From positions 434,001 through 498,000 of the forward strand of contig CAWGTB010000001.1 in assembly GCA_963825405.1 (NCBI GenBank): a DNA stretch of 64,000 bases, written 5' to 3'. The stretch is from JACPNO01 sp963825405. Lineage in GTDB: Bacteria; Acidobacteriota; Terriglobia; Bryobacterales; Bryobacteraceae. Position 1 is the first letter of the stretch, and each line of letters opens with the position of its first letter. Below are positions 37,915 to 46,688 of the stretch, one piece after another. A model generated the notes under the pieces. It did not search any database. It saw only the letters and a program-made list of their open reading frames with translations, and had not been told where the DNA came from. Both the position numbers and the translations under genes were made by a program.

Positions 37915-39384
37915 ATGAGATATTCCTTCGCTTCGGTTTTCGCATTGTCGATCTTGCTCTTTCCCGCTTCGCCGGCCGGCAATGCCCAGTCCGTGACCCA
38001 CACCTGCACCAATGCCAGCATCATGGGCAACTACGGTTATTCCGTCAGCGGGCTGCTCTCATCGAGCGGCGGCTTCGCGGCATTTGCGGCTGCCGGCATT
38101 TTCACCTCCGATGGCAACGGAAATTTCACCGGTTCTGATTCCGCGACCGAAGGCGCGATCACTGCGCGTACCTTCACCGCCACGTATACGGTGAACAGCG
38201 ATTGCACGGGCACCGCGGCGTTTGCGGACAGCCTGGGGAACGCCGCGCACTTCAACCTGCTGGTCGGTGGGGGCGGGGAAGCGGTTCAATTCATGCAAAC
38301 CGACGCGGGCTCCATCATTGCCGGCGAAGCCCAGCGGCGGCGGGCTGCATGCACTGTGCAGGACATCAACGGCTCCTACGCCTTCGCCATCCACGGATTT
38401 TATATTGCGAGCAACACGCTGCAGGCAGTGGTCGATGCCGGCAGGATGTCTGCCAATGGCAACGGGACCTTGGCCCTGACGGATGCGATCAGCCAGTCCG
38501 GAACCGTCACCAGCCGAACCATTCCCGGCACCTACGCCATCAACTCGAATTGCACCGGTCTCGCCACCTTCAATGATCCAAACCTGGGATCGTTTCACGC
38601 GAATTTCACAGTGGTCTCATCCGGCCGCCAGATTCAGTTCCTGCAGAGCGACGCTAACTTCATCGTCACCGGATCAGCCGAACGGGAATTTGCTCCAGCC
38701 GGGATCTTGTCCCATATTGCCTCCGGCGGTTTCTGGAAGACCACCATCACTCTGGTCAGTCTCAAGCCCACCGGGAACGAAGTGCGCGTCAATTTTCGCG
38801 CGGATTCGGGAGCTCCTCTGACCTTGCCCATGACCGTGACATTGCAAGGCGCCTCGACGACGGTGACCGCTTCCACCCTGGATCGCACCATTCCTCCCGG
38901 CGGCACTTTGCTCATCGAGACGGAAGCGCCAGACGCGCCTACAGTCGTTGGCTGGGCCCAAGTACTGAGCTCGGGGCCGGTAGAGGGCTCGGCAATTTTC
39001 GGCGCCAGCAGCGCCACGGGATCATCCGAGGGCACCGCGCCGCTCGACACCAGCGCCGCCTACGATTTGATTCTGCCCTTCGATGAGACGGCTGGTTTCA
39101 CCACTGGAGCGGCTTTCGTAAACCTTTCCAACACCAGCGCGGCGTCCATCACGGTCACGGTGCGCGATGACAGCGGGACCGAACTGGGCGCGCCCACAAT
39201 CCTGCCAGCGCTGCCAGCCAATGGACATACTTCATTTGCGGTCGGAACCCAATTCCCGGCGGCGGTTGGCAAGCGCGGAACCATTGAGCTGCTGGATACC
39301 TCGGGTGGAGGCATTGCCGGCCTGGGACTGCGGTTCAACGTATTTGGCAGCTTCACCTCGACGCCGATCATCGTTAAGCAATAG
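37915..39384 (+). CDS. Secreted protein with two tandem beta-rich repeats
   Basis: 489 aa. Signal peptide ending near PAGNAQS. Residues about 30-145 and 150-260 are two copies of a module: Cys, GSYGY/SYAFA, DGNGNFTG or NGNGTLAL, GTYTINSNCTG, then IQFLQSDANFI or VQFMQTDAGSI. The rest (from ILSHIASGGFWKTTITLVSL) is an Ig-like adhesive domain seen widely in Solibacter-type proteins. Each module has two conserved Cys, probably disulfide bonded. Likely outer-surface or matrix protein; precise role unknown. Confidence 0.7.
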   Translation: MRYSFASVFALSILLFPASPAGNAQSVTHTCTNASIMGNYGYSVSGLLSSSGGFAAFAAAGIFTSDGNGNFTGSDSATEGAITARTFTATYTVNSDCTGTAAFADSLGNAAHFNLLVGGGGEAVQFMQTDAGSIIAGEAQRRRAACTVQDINGSYAFAIHGFYIASNTLQAVVDAGRMSANGNGTLALTDAISQSGTVTSRTIPGTYAINSNCTGLATFNDPNLGSFHANFTVVSSGRQIQFLQSDANFIVTGSAEREFAPAGILSHIASGGFWKTTITLVSLKPTGNEVRVNFRADSGAPLTLPMTVTLQGASTTVTASTLDRTIPPGGTLLIETEAPDAPTVVGWAQVLSSGPVEGSAIFGASSATGSSEGTAPLDTSAAYDLILPFDETAGFTTGAAFVNLSNTSAASITVTVRDDSGTELGAPTILPALPANGHTSFAVGTQFPAAVGKRGTIELLDTSGGGIAGLGLRFNVFGSFTSTPIIVKQ

Positions 39385-39394
39385 AATCAGGTTC

Positions 39395-39895
39395 ATGGGC
39401 TTCTACGAAGTTCCGGGCATGACCCTGATTCCCCAGAAGCTGACCATGTCCTGCTGGTACGCCAGCGCGCAAATGCTGATTCAGTGGCGGCAGGACCAGG
39501 TCCAGCAATCCATCGCCGGGCTGGTGCCGCCGGATTTGGACACGCAGTGCGTGGCGATTCGCGACGGCAACTCCGGCATCCAGAATCCGCAGATCGTGCC
39601 AATGGCCAAGCGGCTCGGCTTGCAGGCCGTCCCGCCGCTAAGCCCCACCCCGGAGACTTTTCAAAAATGGCTGCAGGTCTACGGGCCGCTCTGGGTAAAC
39701 GGCAAGACCCATATCGTGGTGATTGCGGGCATCGATACCGAAAGCCTGATGGTGAAGGTGTACGATCCGGGACCGGTCAACATAGGAAAGGTGGAATGGC
39801 GTTCGCTCGAGACCTGGTATGCCTTCGGAACTTCGGTCTCCAGCCGGGATACGGGGCGGGATGTCGAGACGGTTTTTCTATACGTGCCGCGGTGA
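39395..39895 (+). CDS. Papain-like cysteine protease (AvrRpt2/C39-like fold)
   Basis: 166 aa. Catalytic Cys in KLTMSCWYASAQMLIQWR, catalytic His in GKTHIVVIAGID, and Asp in KVYDPGPVN: a complete Cys-His-Asp triad in family order. No signal peptide in this frame. The gene starts 10 bases after the repeat protein, so they form an operon. Relatives include the AvrRpt2 effector and bacteriocin-processing peptidases; the target is unknown. Confidence 0.78.
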   Translation: MGFYEVPGMTLIPQKLTMSCWYASAQMLIQWRQDQVQQSIAGLVPPDLDTQCVAIRDGNSGIQNPQIVPMAKRLGLQAVPPLSPTPETFQKWLQVYGPLWVNGKTHIVVIAGIDTESLMVKVYDPGPVNIGKVEWRSLETWYAFGTSVSSRDTGRDVETVFLYVPR

Positions 39896-39908
39896 TATTG
39901 AGAGCCTT

Positions 39909-40562
39909 TTAAGGCAGACGTCGGCGCGTTAGTTCTTCGTCATAAACTCTGTTGGCGCGCTCGATGCGATCAAACAGGCCACAGAATACGACTTCCGGAC
40001 TCATCGCGCGCAGGTCGTCATCCGAGAGCGCTTCCAGGTGGGTTTTCCATGAGGCCTCGAACTCCGCGTTGAAAATGTCGCGGTCCAAAATGCTTGCGGC
40101 TTGCAGGTTCAGTTCGCCAGGCACCATGAGCCGCCATTGACGTTTCGGTGCTTGAGAAACGTTCTCCTCCGGCAATAAATCGGACAGCTCCAAATAGCAG
40201 GGGATCCCGGCGGCTTCCAAGACTTCGCGGGCGTCGGCCAGATCAGGCGCGGCTGCGGCGCCGGGAAAGTCGAGGCGTGAATATACTTCCGCGGCTCCTT
40301 CCAGCCAGCCCGGTTTTTCTCCGGCGGCAGCAGGTTCGTCGTCTACCTCCGCTTCCCTGGCAGGCGGATCGGTCCGCCCGGGAGTGCTAGGGGATTCATG
40401 CCTGCGCCGGCTGTCCCTGGGCTGAGCTAATTCCCGCCGCCCGAGTTCCTCATCCAAAATCTTTTGCGCCATTTCGACAAGCTCTGAGCGGTCAACTGCC
40501 AGGAGAGCTTCGTCGGAGAGCAAAGCATAGTGCTGGCGTAAAAATTCGGGATCAAGCTGCAT
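39909..40562 (-). CDS. Hypothetical protein with possible DUF2007-like domain
   Basis: 217 aa from the ATG at 40562 (AGGG upstream; an in-frame GTG exists 8 codons earlier). N-terminus is helical (FLRQHYALLSDEALLAV), the middle is charged and Pro-rich, and residues about 110-160 (DAREVLEAAGIPCYLE, RLMVPGELNLQAASIL) resemble DUF2007 signal-transducer domains. The C-terminal helix repeats the N-terminal style (LEALSDDDLRAMSPEV). Function unknown; convergent with the protease. Confidence 0.55.
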   Translation of the reverse strand: MQLDPEFLRQHYALLSDEALLAVDRSELVEMAQKILDEELGRRELAQPRDSRRRHESPSTPGRTDPPAREAEVDDEPAAAGEKPGWLEGAAEVYSRLDFPGAAAAPDLADAREVLEAAGIPCYLELSDLLPEENVSQAPKRQWRLMVPGELNLQAASILDRDIFNAEFEASWKTHLEALSDDDLRAMSPEVVFCGLFDRIERANRVYDEELTRRRLP

Positions 40563-40619
40563 GGTATTTCCCTGCTGCGAACACAACTAGTCTATCGCGA
40601 GGTCATACGCCGCTGGTTT

Positions 40620-41267
40620 TCATCGCTGACTCGTCGCATTGGCGGCGCTGCAACTTCCCATGAGCCCGAGTTGCACTGTCAGAGCTTGGGTGGGATTAGG
40701 TGATTCCGCGTGGATCGTTCTGCGCAGAGGAGTGAATCCTGGTGTGCTCACCACCAATTGATAGGTCCCCGCCAACCGATGAGTCGAAGTAAATTTGCCT
40801 TCCCTGTTGCTCTGCAGCCGCTCGACTAGCGCCCCGGCGAGATCGAACAGAAGGATCTGCGCATTCGCAATCGACGCTTCAGAGGCGTCAAGAACCTGAC
40901 CGGAAAGCTGGTCGATCAGCACATCACTATGCGGACATTTACTCTGATCCGCGTACCACATGCCACAACTCGTCGACCCCACATCAACGTCCAAATGATC
41001 CGTCGGTGCGCCGGAGTCGACTACCACTGGGACCAGTCCCCTCAACCCAGATGTCAAACTCAAGAAGTAAAGGCCGGGTGCAGCGCTTTCAAAATCGAAA
41101 TCGCCATCGATGGTCAGTAAACTTTTAAGCCTGCGTCCGGCGGTGCTATCCAGAAGCTCTCCAGCGATGTATAACTGATTCTCTCCATTCGAGAACTCTC
41201 CTGAACGGACCGCAGTTACCGTCACAACTTGCCTAACCTTAGCGGCTACCCCGCTTGGAATATTCAA
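40620..41267 (-). CDS. CarboxypepD_reg-like beta-sandwich protein
   Basis: 215 aa, TTG start six bases after the upstream gene's stop. The second half is a carboxypeptidase regulatory-like domain (SGQVLDASEASIANAQILLFD, EGKFTSTHRLAGTYQLVVSTPGF). The first half is a similar fold (FDFESAAPGLYFLSL). No obvious signal peptide, which is odd for this fold, so the true start may be missing. Lower-GC patch. Confidence 0.55.
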   Translation of the reverse strand: MNIPSGVAAKVRQVVTVTAVRSGEFSNGENQLYIAGELLDSTAGRRLKSLLTIDGDFDFESAAPGLYFLSLTSGLRGLVPVVVDSGAPTDHLDVDVGSTSCGMWYADQSKCPHSDVLIDQLSGQVLDASEASIANAQILLFDLAGALVERLQSNREGKFTSTHRLAGTYQLVVSTPGFTPLRRTIHAESPNPTQALTVQLGLMGSCSAANATSQR

Positions 41268-41273
41268 ACCCTT

Positions 41274-42806
41274 TCACGCAGTCGCCTCAAAGATCGCCTT
41301 CATCCGACCGATCTCAGCAGCCTTCGCCTCAGATACCTTGCCATCCGCCGACGCCGCAAAAAAGGCAATTATCAAGAAAATATCGCGAGTCGGCTTCGTG
41401 ATGCCCGTGCCGTGCGCCACATCTAGGCGCTCGGCAACCTCAAGCGTATAAGGCTTCTTCAGGACCCCGAGATAGGTCTCCCTGTTCTTTTCAATGATCT
41501 GTTGAAAGAAGCTGAGCGTCGAATCAACCGTCCACCCTGCGTAGATTCTCGGGTGCAGGTATTTGAAAATTTCCAGGTACAGATGTGCGGCATACGGCGA
41601 TACGGAGCCATTGGTGAAGCCGCCCCGAGCGATGATCGCTCGTATGTCCTGTTCCACCAGATCACGAGCCATGCTGGATTGTTGTGTCTTCCGCAATTCT
41701 ACTTTCAGCAGCGGTTCCAACAATTCGATCAACTCCTTCGTCTTCTCCTTGAGAATATCAATTGTGACGAGGCCGGTAGCACACGTAAACTGCGGCTCGA
41801 TAATCGGATGTTGACCCAGCTGCTCTGCTGGAGCAGTTGCGATTTCGTCCACCAGTCCCGGTGTCGCTGTTGCCGCATTTGCATTCGGCATAAGTACATG
41901 ATCGCCCTCGTGTAGCTGTTCCTTGGCCCCTGGACCACTTCGCAGCGCCTCAAGTTCGGCGTTTTCAATTGGCGACAATGGGCCGTCCGCAAGAGCCACC
42001 TGGAGAGCGACCTTGTACATCAGTTCCTTCAGCTTGCCAACAAACGGTTCACCTACTTGTTGAGTAAGCGTGAAGAGCAAGGACTTTAGGATGGGCACCT
42101 GAAGAGTCTCCGGGTGCCTCTGGCGATGCCCTTCGAGTAGGGCCGCCCCGTCTTCGGCTAACAACCCCCCATATTTTATTGGCTGAAGGACTTTGAAAAT
42201 ATCCAAGAACACTTTACCCTCTGAGGCGTGGATGGTGCCATCAAGTGCGGCAAATCGGCAGATGAGGTAAAAAAAGTCCATAGTAAAAATATCTTCGTAG
42301 CCAGACGCACCACGAGACTTGCGGAGTTCGTTTTTGACCGGGACGGAAAGATCAACGAACATCGCCTTCACTTCTAGTCCGAGCCACTCATAATTCTGGG
42401 GCGTAACTTCTGCTTGCCTGACGGTTGGTTTGTCTCGAAATTGCCAAATCACGTAGACGCCAACAACGATGGCAAGCAGGATCAAGCCGGCTGTCTTGCC
42501 ACCTTCAGCGACGCTTCGGAAGATCATGAAGACTAAAAGAATGAAGAAGGTTGTTGCTACGCAGCCGCCGCAACCCATCCCGGAACTCTGCGGCGGGGAA
42601 TTCTGTTGTGGTGTGACGCCGCCACTCAAGTATTGTCGCTTGTAGAGTCCGGTGCCTGGAATTGAGACCGTTCTAACGACACGGCCACGGGTATCACGCC
42701 CAATACGAAACCCTCGAAAGCCCCACGAGAAGCCGAGACCACTCTTGGACAGATTCAGCCGAAAGCCTCCAAGAAGCTGCTTCGATCTTCTGAATCTCCA
42801 AGCCAA
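41274..42806 (-). CDS. DUF4236 and duplicated TerB-like domain membrane protein
   Basis: 510 aa from the TTG at 42806 (GGAG six bases upstream; another TTG lies six codons earlier). N-terminus is DUF4236 (RFRRSKQLLGGFRLNLSKSG, SIPGTGLYKR), then a Cys/Gly-rich hinge and two membrane helices (FFILLVFMIFR, LILLAIVVGVYVIW). Residues about 150-285 and 365-510 are two copies of a TerB-like helical module (VFLDIFKVLQPIKYGG with LYLEIFKYLHPRIYAG; ALADGPLSPIENAELEAL with AASADGKVSEAKAAEIGRM). Acidic TerB sites bind metal. Role unknown, perhaps envelope stress. Confidence 0.7.
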   Translation of the reverse strand: MAWRFRRSKQLLGGFRLNLSKSGLGFSWGFRGFRIGRDTRGRVVRTVSIPGTGLYKRQYLSGGVTPQQNSPPQSSGMGCGGCVATTFFILLVFMIFRSVAEGGKTAGLILLAIVVGVYVIWQFRDKPTVRQAEVTPQNYEWLGLEVKAMFVDLSVPVKNELRKSRGASGYEDIFTMDFFYLICRFAALDGTIHASEGKVFLDIFKVLQPIKYGGLLAEDGAALLEGHRQRHPETLQVPILKSLLFTLTQQVGEPFVGKLKELMYKVALQVALADGPLSPIENAELEALRSGPGAKEQLHEGDHVLMPNANAATATPGLVDEIATAPAEQLGQHPIIEPQFTCATGLVTIDILKEKTKELIELLEPLLKVELRKTQQSSMARDLVEQDIRAIIARGGFTNGSVSPYAAHLYLEIFKYLHPRIYAGWTVDSTLSFFQQIIEKNRETYLGVLKKPYTLEVAERLDVAHGTGITKPTRDIFLIIAFFAASADGKVSEAKAAEIGRMKAIFEATA

Positions 42807-43300
42807 GCCGTGCTCCGATCTCAAGCCGCTGTTCTGACCGATTAGAAGGTGACCTGATAAACCGACGCCACGGCCTGAAGAGTACCTTTCGGTAGAATAT
42901 TAGCAGACTGGCAATGTGTTGGCTCCGATCATGCGCCGCACTGTGATAATAACCCGCACGGAAAGGTCCGCCGGCTACCCGACCGTTGCGTTGTGCGATC
43001 CGCGCGGTGTCACCACCGCTCCTGGGTGCCACTTGGTGGGCATAGTTGCCATCTCGGAGATGTGATCCGCCCCTGTTGGCCGCTAGGGAAGTCAGATAAA
43101 GTAAAGCGCCATCGTCATCGGCCATTAGCCCCTGGTGGCATGTCATTCTACTTTTTGCTGGGCTGCAAGGGGCGGCCCCTTGTGGATCACCGATGCACCC
43201 ACATCACACCAGCACAGGGAAGAGCACGGCGTGCACGTGAGCAGGATTGCAAATTCCAATTGCGCTCGCAATGATGTACCGCCGCGCTGATTGGTTTAAA
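42807..43300. other. Gene-free stretch beside tRNA-Arg
   Basis: About 490 bases. Short open frames here show no recognisable protein and no ribosome site. Composition is mixed and lower in GC than the flanks. I see no repeat of the tRNA 3' end in it. Confidence 0.5.
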
Positions 43301-43377
43301 TGGTGCGCCCGGAGAGACTCGAACTCCCGGCCTACTGGTTCGAAGCCAGCCGCTCTATCCAACTGAGCTACGGGCGC
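43301..43377 (-). tRNA. tRNA-Arg (anticodon TCG)
   Basis: 77 bases including encoded CCA. Acceptor stem GCGCCCG with CGGGCGC, D-arm AGCTCAGTTGGATAGAGC, anticodon stem GCTGG/CCAGT with loop CTTCGAA (anticodon TCG, codon CGA), T-loop TTCGAGT. Its 3' end faces the low-GC patch at 40.6-43.3 kb. Confidence 0.95.
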
Positions 43378-43387
43378 ACTTCGCTTA

Positions 43388-43867
43388 TTATAGCCGCCAG
43401 GCCTGCTTCAGCTTCTGGTAAGTCACACCCAGGTCTTCCGGCATCACGCGCGTCTCGCCAATCGTGGTCATGAAATTGGAATCGCCGGCCCAGCGCGGGA
43501 CCACGTGCATATGGATGTGTCCGGCCACGCCCGCGCCTGCCGCGGCGCCGATATTCATGCCGATATTCAGCCCGCCGGGATGATAAATCGCGCGCAATTT
43601 TTTTTCGGAGTCGCGCATCAGGCGCATCATTTCAGCTGCCGTTTCTTCTGACGCCGCTTCGAGCGAAGCCACGTGCTCATAGGGCGCAATCATCAAATGG
43701 CCTGAGGTGTAGGGATACAGATTGAGCATCACCAGATTGCTCTGGCCGCGATGCACTACCAGGTGCTCGCCGTCGGCGCCGTCGCGAGCCTGACAAAAAA
43801 GACACCCATCCGAGGGCCGGTGCTCCGTCAGATACTGGTACCGCCACGGGCTCCAGAGATGGTCCAT
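43388..43867 (-). CDS. HIT family nucleotide hydrolase/phosphorylase
   Basis: 159 aa. The histidine triad is HIHMHVVPRW; N-terminal CLFCQAR plus the start MDHLWSPWRYQYL place it in the Ap4A-phosphorylase-like HIT group common in Acidobacteriota and Actinobacteria. It probably cleaves dinucleoside polyphosphates. It follows the HU gene by 30 bases. Confidence 0.9.
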   Translation of the reverse strand: MDHLWSPWRYQYLTEHRPSDGCLFCQARDGADGEHLVVHRGQSNLVMLNLYPYTSGHLMIAPYEHVASLEAASEETAAEMMRLMRDSEKKLRAIYHPGGLNIGMNIGAAAGAGVAGHIHMHVVPRWAGDSNFMTTIGETRVMPEDLGVTYQKLKQAWRL

Positions 43868-43897
43868 GTAAATCAGCCGCGGGCTGACGCGAAACGA

Positions 43898-44221
43898 TTA
43901 GGGAGTCTGCAACTGGTTTGCGGGCGCCGGAGCAATAGTTCCGCCCGACGTATTGACGACGTCTTTAAGTTCTTTGCTCGGCTTGAAATACGGGATTTTC
44001 TTGGCGGGCACTTCCACGCGCGCGCCGGTCTTGGGGTTGCGCCCCACGCGAGGCTGCCGCTGCCGCGTACGGAAGCTGCCGAAGCCGCGTATCTCGATCT
44101 TGTCACCGCCGCGTAGCGATCGGACTATGCTGTCGAAGATCGCCTCGACAATGACCTCGGACTCCTTGCGCGTCATCTCAACGACGCGTGAGACTTCTTC
44201 AATCAAATCGGCCTTGGTCAT
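43898..44221 (-). CDS. HU/IHF family DNA-binding protein
   Basis: 107 aa. Typical start MTKADLIEEVSRVVEMTRKES, DNA-arm motif GFGSFRTRQRQPRVGRNPKTG, then KKIPYFKPSKELKDVV and a short Pro/Ala tail. The pattern IEIRGFGSF and its position beside rpsA resemble IHF-beta (ihfB), though HU is equally possible. Nucleoid architecture. Confidence 0.9.
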   Translation of the reverse strand: MTKADLIEEVSRVVEMTRKESEVIVEAIFDSIVRSLRGGDKIEIRGFGSFRTRQRQPRVGRNPKTGARVEVPAKKIPYFKPSKELKDVVNTSGGTIAPAPANQLQTP

Positions 44222-44292
44222 CGGCTACGCCTCCTTCGTTAGCATCCCACAAACTCACCTACATCAGTCAATTACAGTGTACCTCGCCCGGC

Positions 44293-46018
44293 CTATCCCT
44301 TTTTGTCCCGGGCGCTCATAGCCTCTTCGATTGTTGAAGTTGCAGCCGCCGCCTGGCGTTGGTAGTCCTCCAGGCGGGCCCGCTCCTCATCATCGGTGAC
44401 GGCCTTGAGGCTCAGGCCGATTTTCTTCTCGGCCTCGTTCATCTTGATGATTTTAAAGTCATGTTCCTGACCTACCACCATCGGGCGCTCTTCCGAACGC
44501 CGCCCGGAATAGCCCGGAACCTCCGAAAAATGGCATAGGCCTTCTACCCCTTCGGCCAATTCCACAAACCCGCCGAACCCGGCCAGCCGGGAAACCCGCC
44601 CATGCACAATGTCTCCCACGCGATGGGTCTGGAAATAGCGCTCCCAGGCATCCGGCTGCAACTGCTTGATGCCGAGCGACAGGCGCTTGCCTTTGACGTC
44701 GATCGCCAGGATCACGGCCTGCACGATCTGGCCTTTTTTCAGGATTTCCGAGGGATGCTTCACGCGCTTGGTCCAGGAGAGATCGGAAACATGCACCAGG
44801 CCATCGATGCCCTCTTCGATTTCAATGAATGCGCCGAAATCAGTCATGTTGCGCACCCGGCCTTCTACCACCGAGCCCACGCTATAACGCGTGTCGATAG
44901 TGGTCCAGGGATTGGCTTCAAGCTGCTTGAGTCCCAACGAAATGCGGCGCTCTTTGGGATGCACTTCGAGCACGACGGCTTCTACTTGATCTCCCGGGTG
45001 AACCACTTTCGACGGATGCTTCATGCGCCGCGACCACGTCATTTCGCTGACGTGAATCAGCCCTTCGACTCCCGGCTCGAGCTCGACGAAGGCGCCGTAA
45101 TCGGGCACGCTCACCACCCGGCCCACCACGCGCGCGCCCACCGGATAGCGCTCGGCAATGTTCGACCAGGGGTCGGGCTCCAGTTGCTTGATGCCGAGCG
45201 ACACGCGCTCTTTGGCGCGATCGAATTTCAGAACCTTGACCGTCACTTCGCTGCCGGCGTGCACGATTTCCGACGGATGGCCGATGCGCCCGTAGGACAT
45301 ATCGGTGACGTGCAGCAGCCCGTCAATTCCGCCCAGATCGACAAACGCGCCGTATTCGGTGAGGTTCTTCACCACGCCGGTGAGCACGGCGCCTTCTTCC
45401 AGATGTTCGAGCGTGATGCCTTTGCGCTGCGATGTCTCCTGCTCCACCGCCAGCTTGCGCGACACCACCACGTTGCCGCGGCGGCGATTCAGCTTGATGA
45501 TCTTTACCGGAATATCCTGGCCCGACCAGCACGTCCAGATTGCGCAGCGGACGGCTGTCCACTTGCGATCCCGGCATGAAGCTCTGCACGCCCACGTCGA
45601 CCGAAAGGCCGCCCTTCACTCTGCCCAGCACATGGCCGGAAATAATGAGCTGATCCTGAAATGCTTTTTCGAGATCGTCCCACACGCGCAGGCGGGCCGC
45701 TTTCTCGTGGGACAGCAGAATATAGCCCTCGACCGGCGGGCCGTGATCGATGATCACATCCACCACATCGCCGGGCTGCACGGTCACTTGGCCATCGGGA
45801 CCGGCGAACTGGACTGCGGGCACGGAACCCTCTGATTTGTAGCCGAAATCGACGATCACATCCTGCGGTGTCACCTTCAGCACTTTGCCCTGCAGGACTT
45901 CGCCTTCGGCCGGCGGCGAGAAATGGCTGTAATCGTCCAGAAGATGTTCGTAATCTTCCGGTCCGCTGTTAGGCGGGTTGGTTGGATTTAGATTCCCGCT
46001 GTTTTGATCGACGGCCAT
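44293..46018 (-). CDS. rpsA: 30S ribosomal protein S1 (one frameshift)
   Basis: About 574 aa with six S1 RNA-binding domains, recognisable by repeats such as EGAVLTGVVKNLTEYGAFVDLGG, VGARVVGRVVSVPDYGAFVEL, VEGRVRNMTDFGAFIEI. The ATG at 46018 has GGAG eight bases upstream. One extra G near 45522 breaks the frame between NLDVLVG and IPVKIIKLNRRRGN (length 3n+1). Since S1 is essential, this break is best read as a sequence error. S1 helps mRNAs dock on the ribosome. Confidence 0.95.
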
Positions 46019-46186
46019 ACCCAAGTCTCCAGGGTCACTGATTTATCGATGGCGCAGCGGAAATTTGAATTCAGGAATAAGGAAGCGGATAGGGGAAGTG
46101 AACGGCAAAACGCTAGACCCGTGAGCTCTCCAGCCGAAACCATAACGCCAGGCCACCAACAAACCAAAACGAATCAGTATTTTAAC

Positions 46187-46215
46187 AAGATATTACGGCG
46201 AGGAGCCCTTGTCAA
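46187..46215 (-). promoter_or_regulatory. rpsA promoter
   Basis: On the minus strand, TTGACA (46215-46210), 17-base spacer and TATCTT (46192-46187): a perfect -35 and a near-consensus -10. The predicted start near 46180 gives a leader of about 160 bases before the rpsA ATG, long enough for S1 autoregulation. Confidence 0.7.
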
Positions 46216-46688
46216 CGGCAGGGTAATGCGCGGGATTTTGGTTGACCCATAGCGGCGGTCGTCAAAGAACCTGCAGCTATAACTTTTGCGGTCCAACCAA
46301 CCGCGTGCGCTATTGTGGTCGTGAAATTGACATCACAATCGATTTTTCTTCGCACCGCCGTGATCACGGGTTTATCGCTGATACCGCAGGCCTGCCGCCA
46401 ACGGCAGAAGCCCCTTTCGCCCTGCCGCGCGCAAGTAGTCAAACACGCCGAAAGTTACGCCTTTCAAAATATTCCAGAGTCCAACTGGCGACCGATTATT
46501 GAGGCCGAGATGAAAGAGTGTCTCGACAAGGAAAAGTCAAACTAAACAGGGCTACAGCCCATCAACCAACATTTAGCGCCCTACCAACGGCAGCCTGCCC
46601 GGCCTCTGGGCCGCTCGCTGAAAGGGTTGCATTATGCTCCCTCGTGCCTCTCGAATTCAGTTATCATATGGCTGCTAGGCCACCATCT
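46216..46688. other. Region between rpsA promoter and cytochrome/WD40 gene
   Basis: About 470 bases with no convincing gene. A frame at 46315-46545 (76 codons, GTG start, a short hydrophobic run ending LIPQAC that mimics a lipobox) is possible but lacks a Shine-Dalgarno or known homologue in my reading. Confidence 0.4.

Noticed and set aside
42694..43146. 150-codon frame leftward before tRNA-Arg
   Set aside because: It overlaps the DUF4236 start, has no ribosome site and no recognisable sequence.
40590..43300. tRNA-flanked attachment site for an integrative element
   Set aside because: I could not see a copy of the tRNA-Arg 3' end on the far side and there is no integrase; only composition and position suggest transfer.
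46242..46545. Two short overlapping frames before the cytochrome/WD40 gene
   Set aside because: No Shine-Dalgarno and no family; the lipobox-like LIPQAC is too weak alone.
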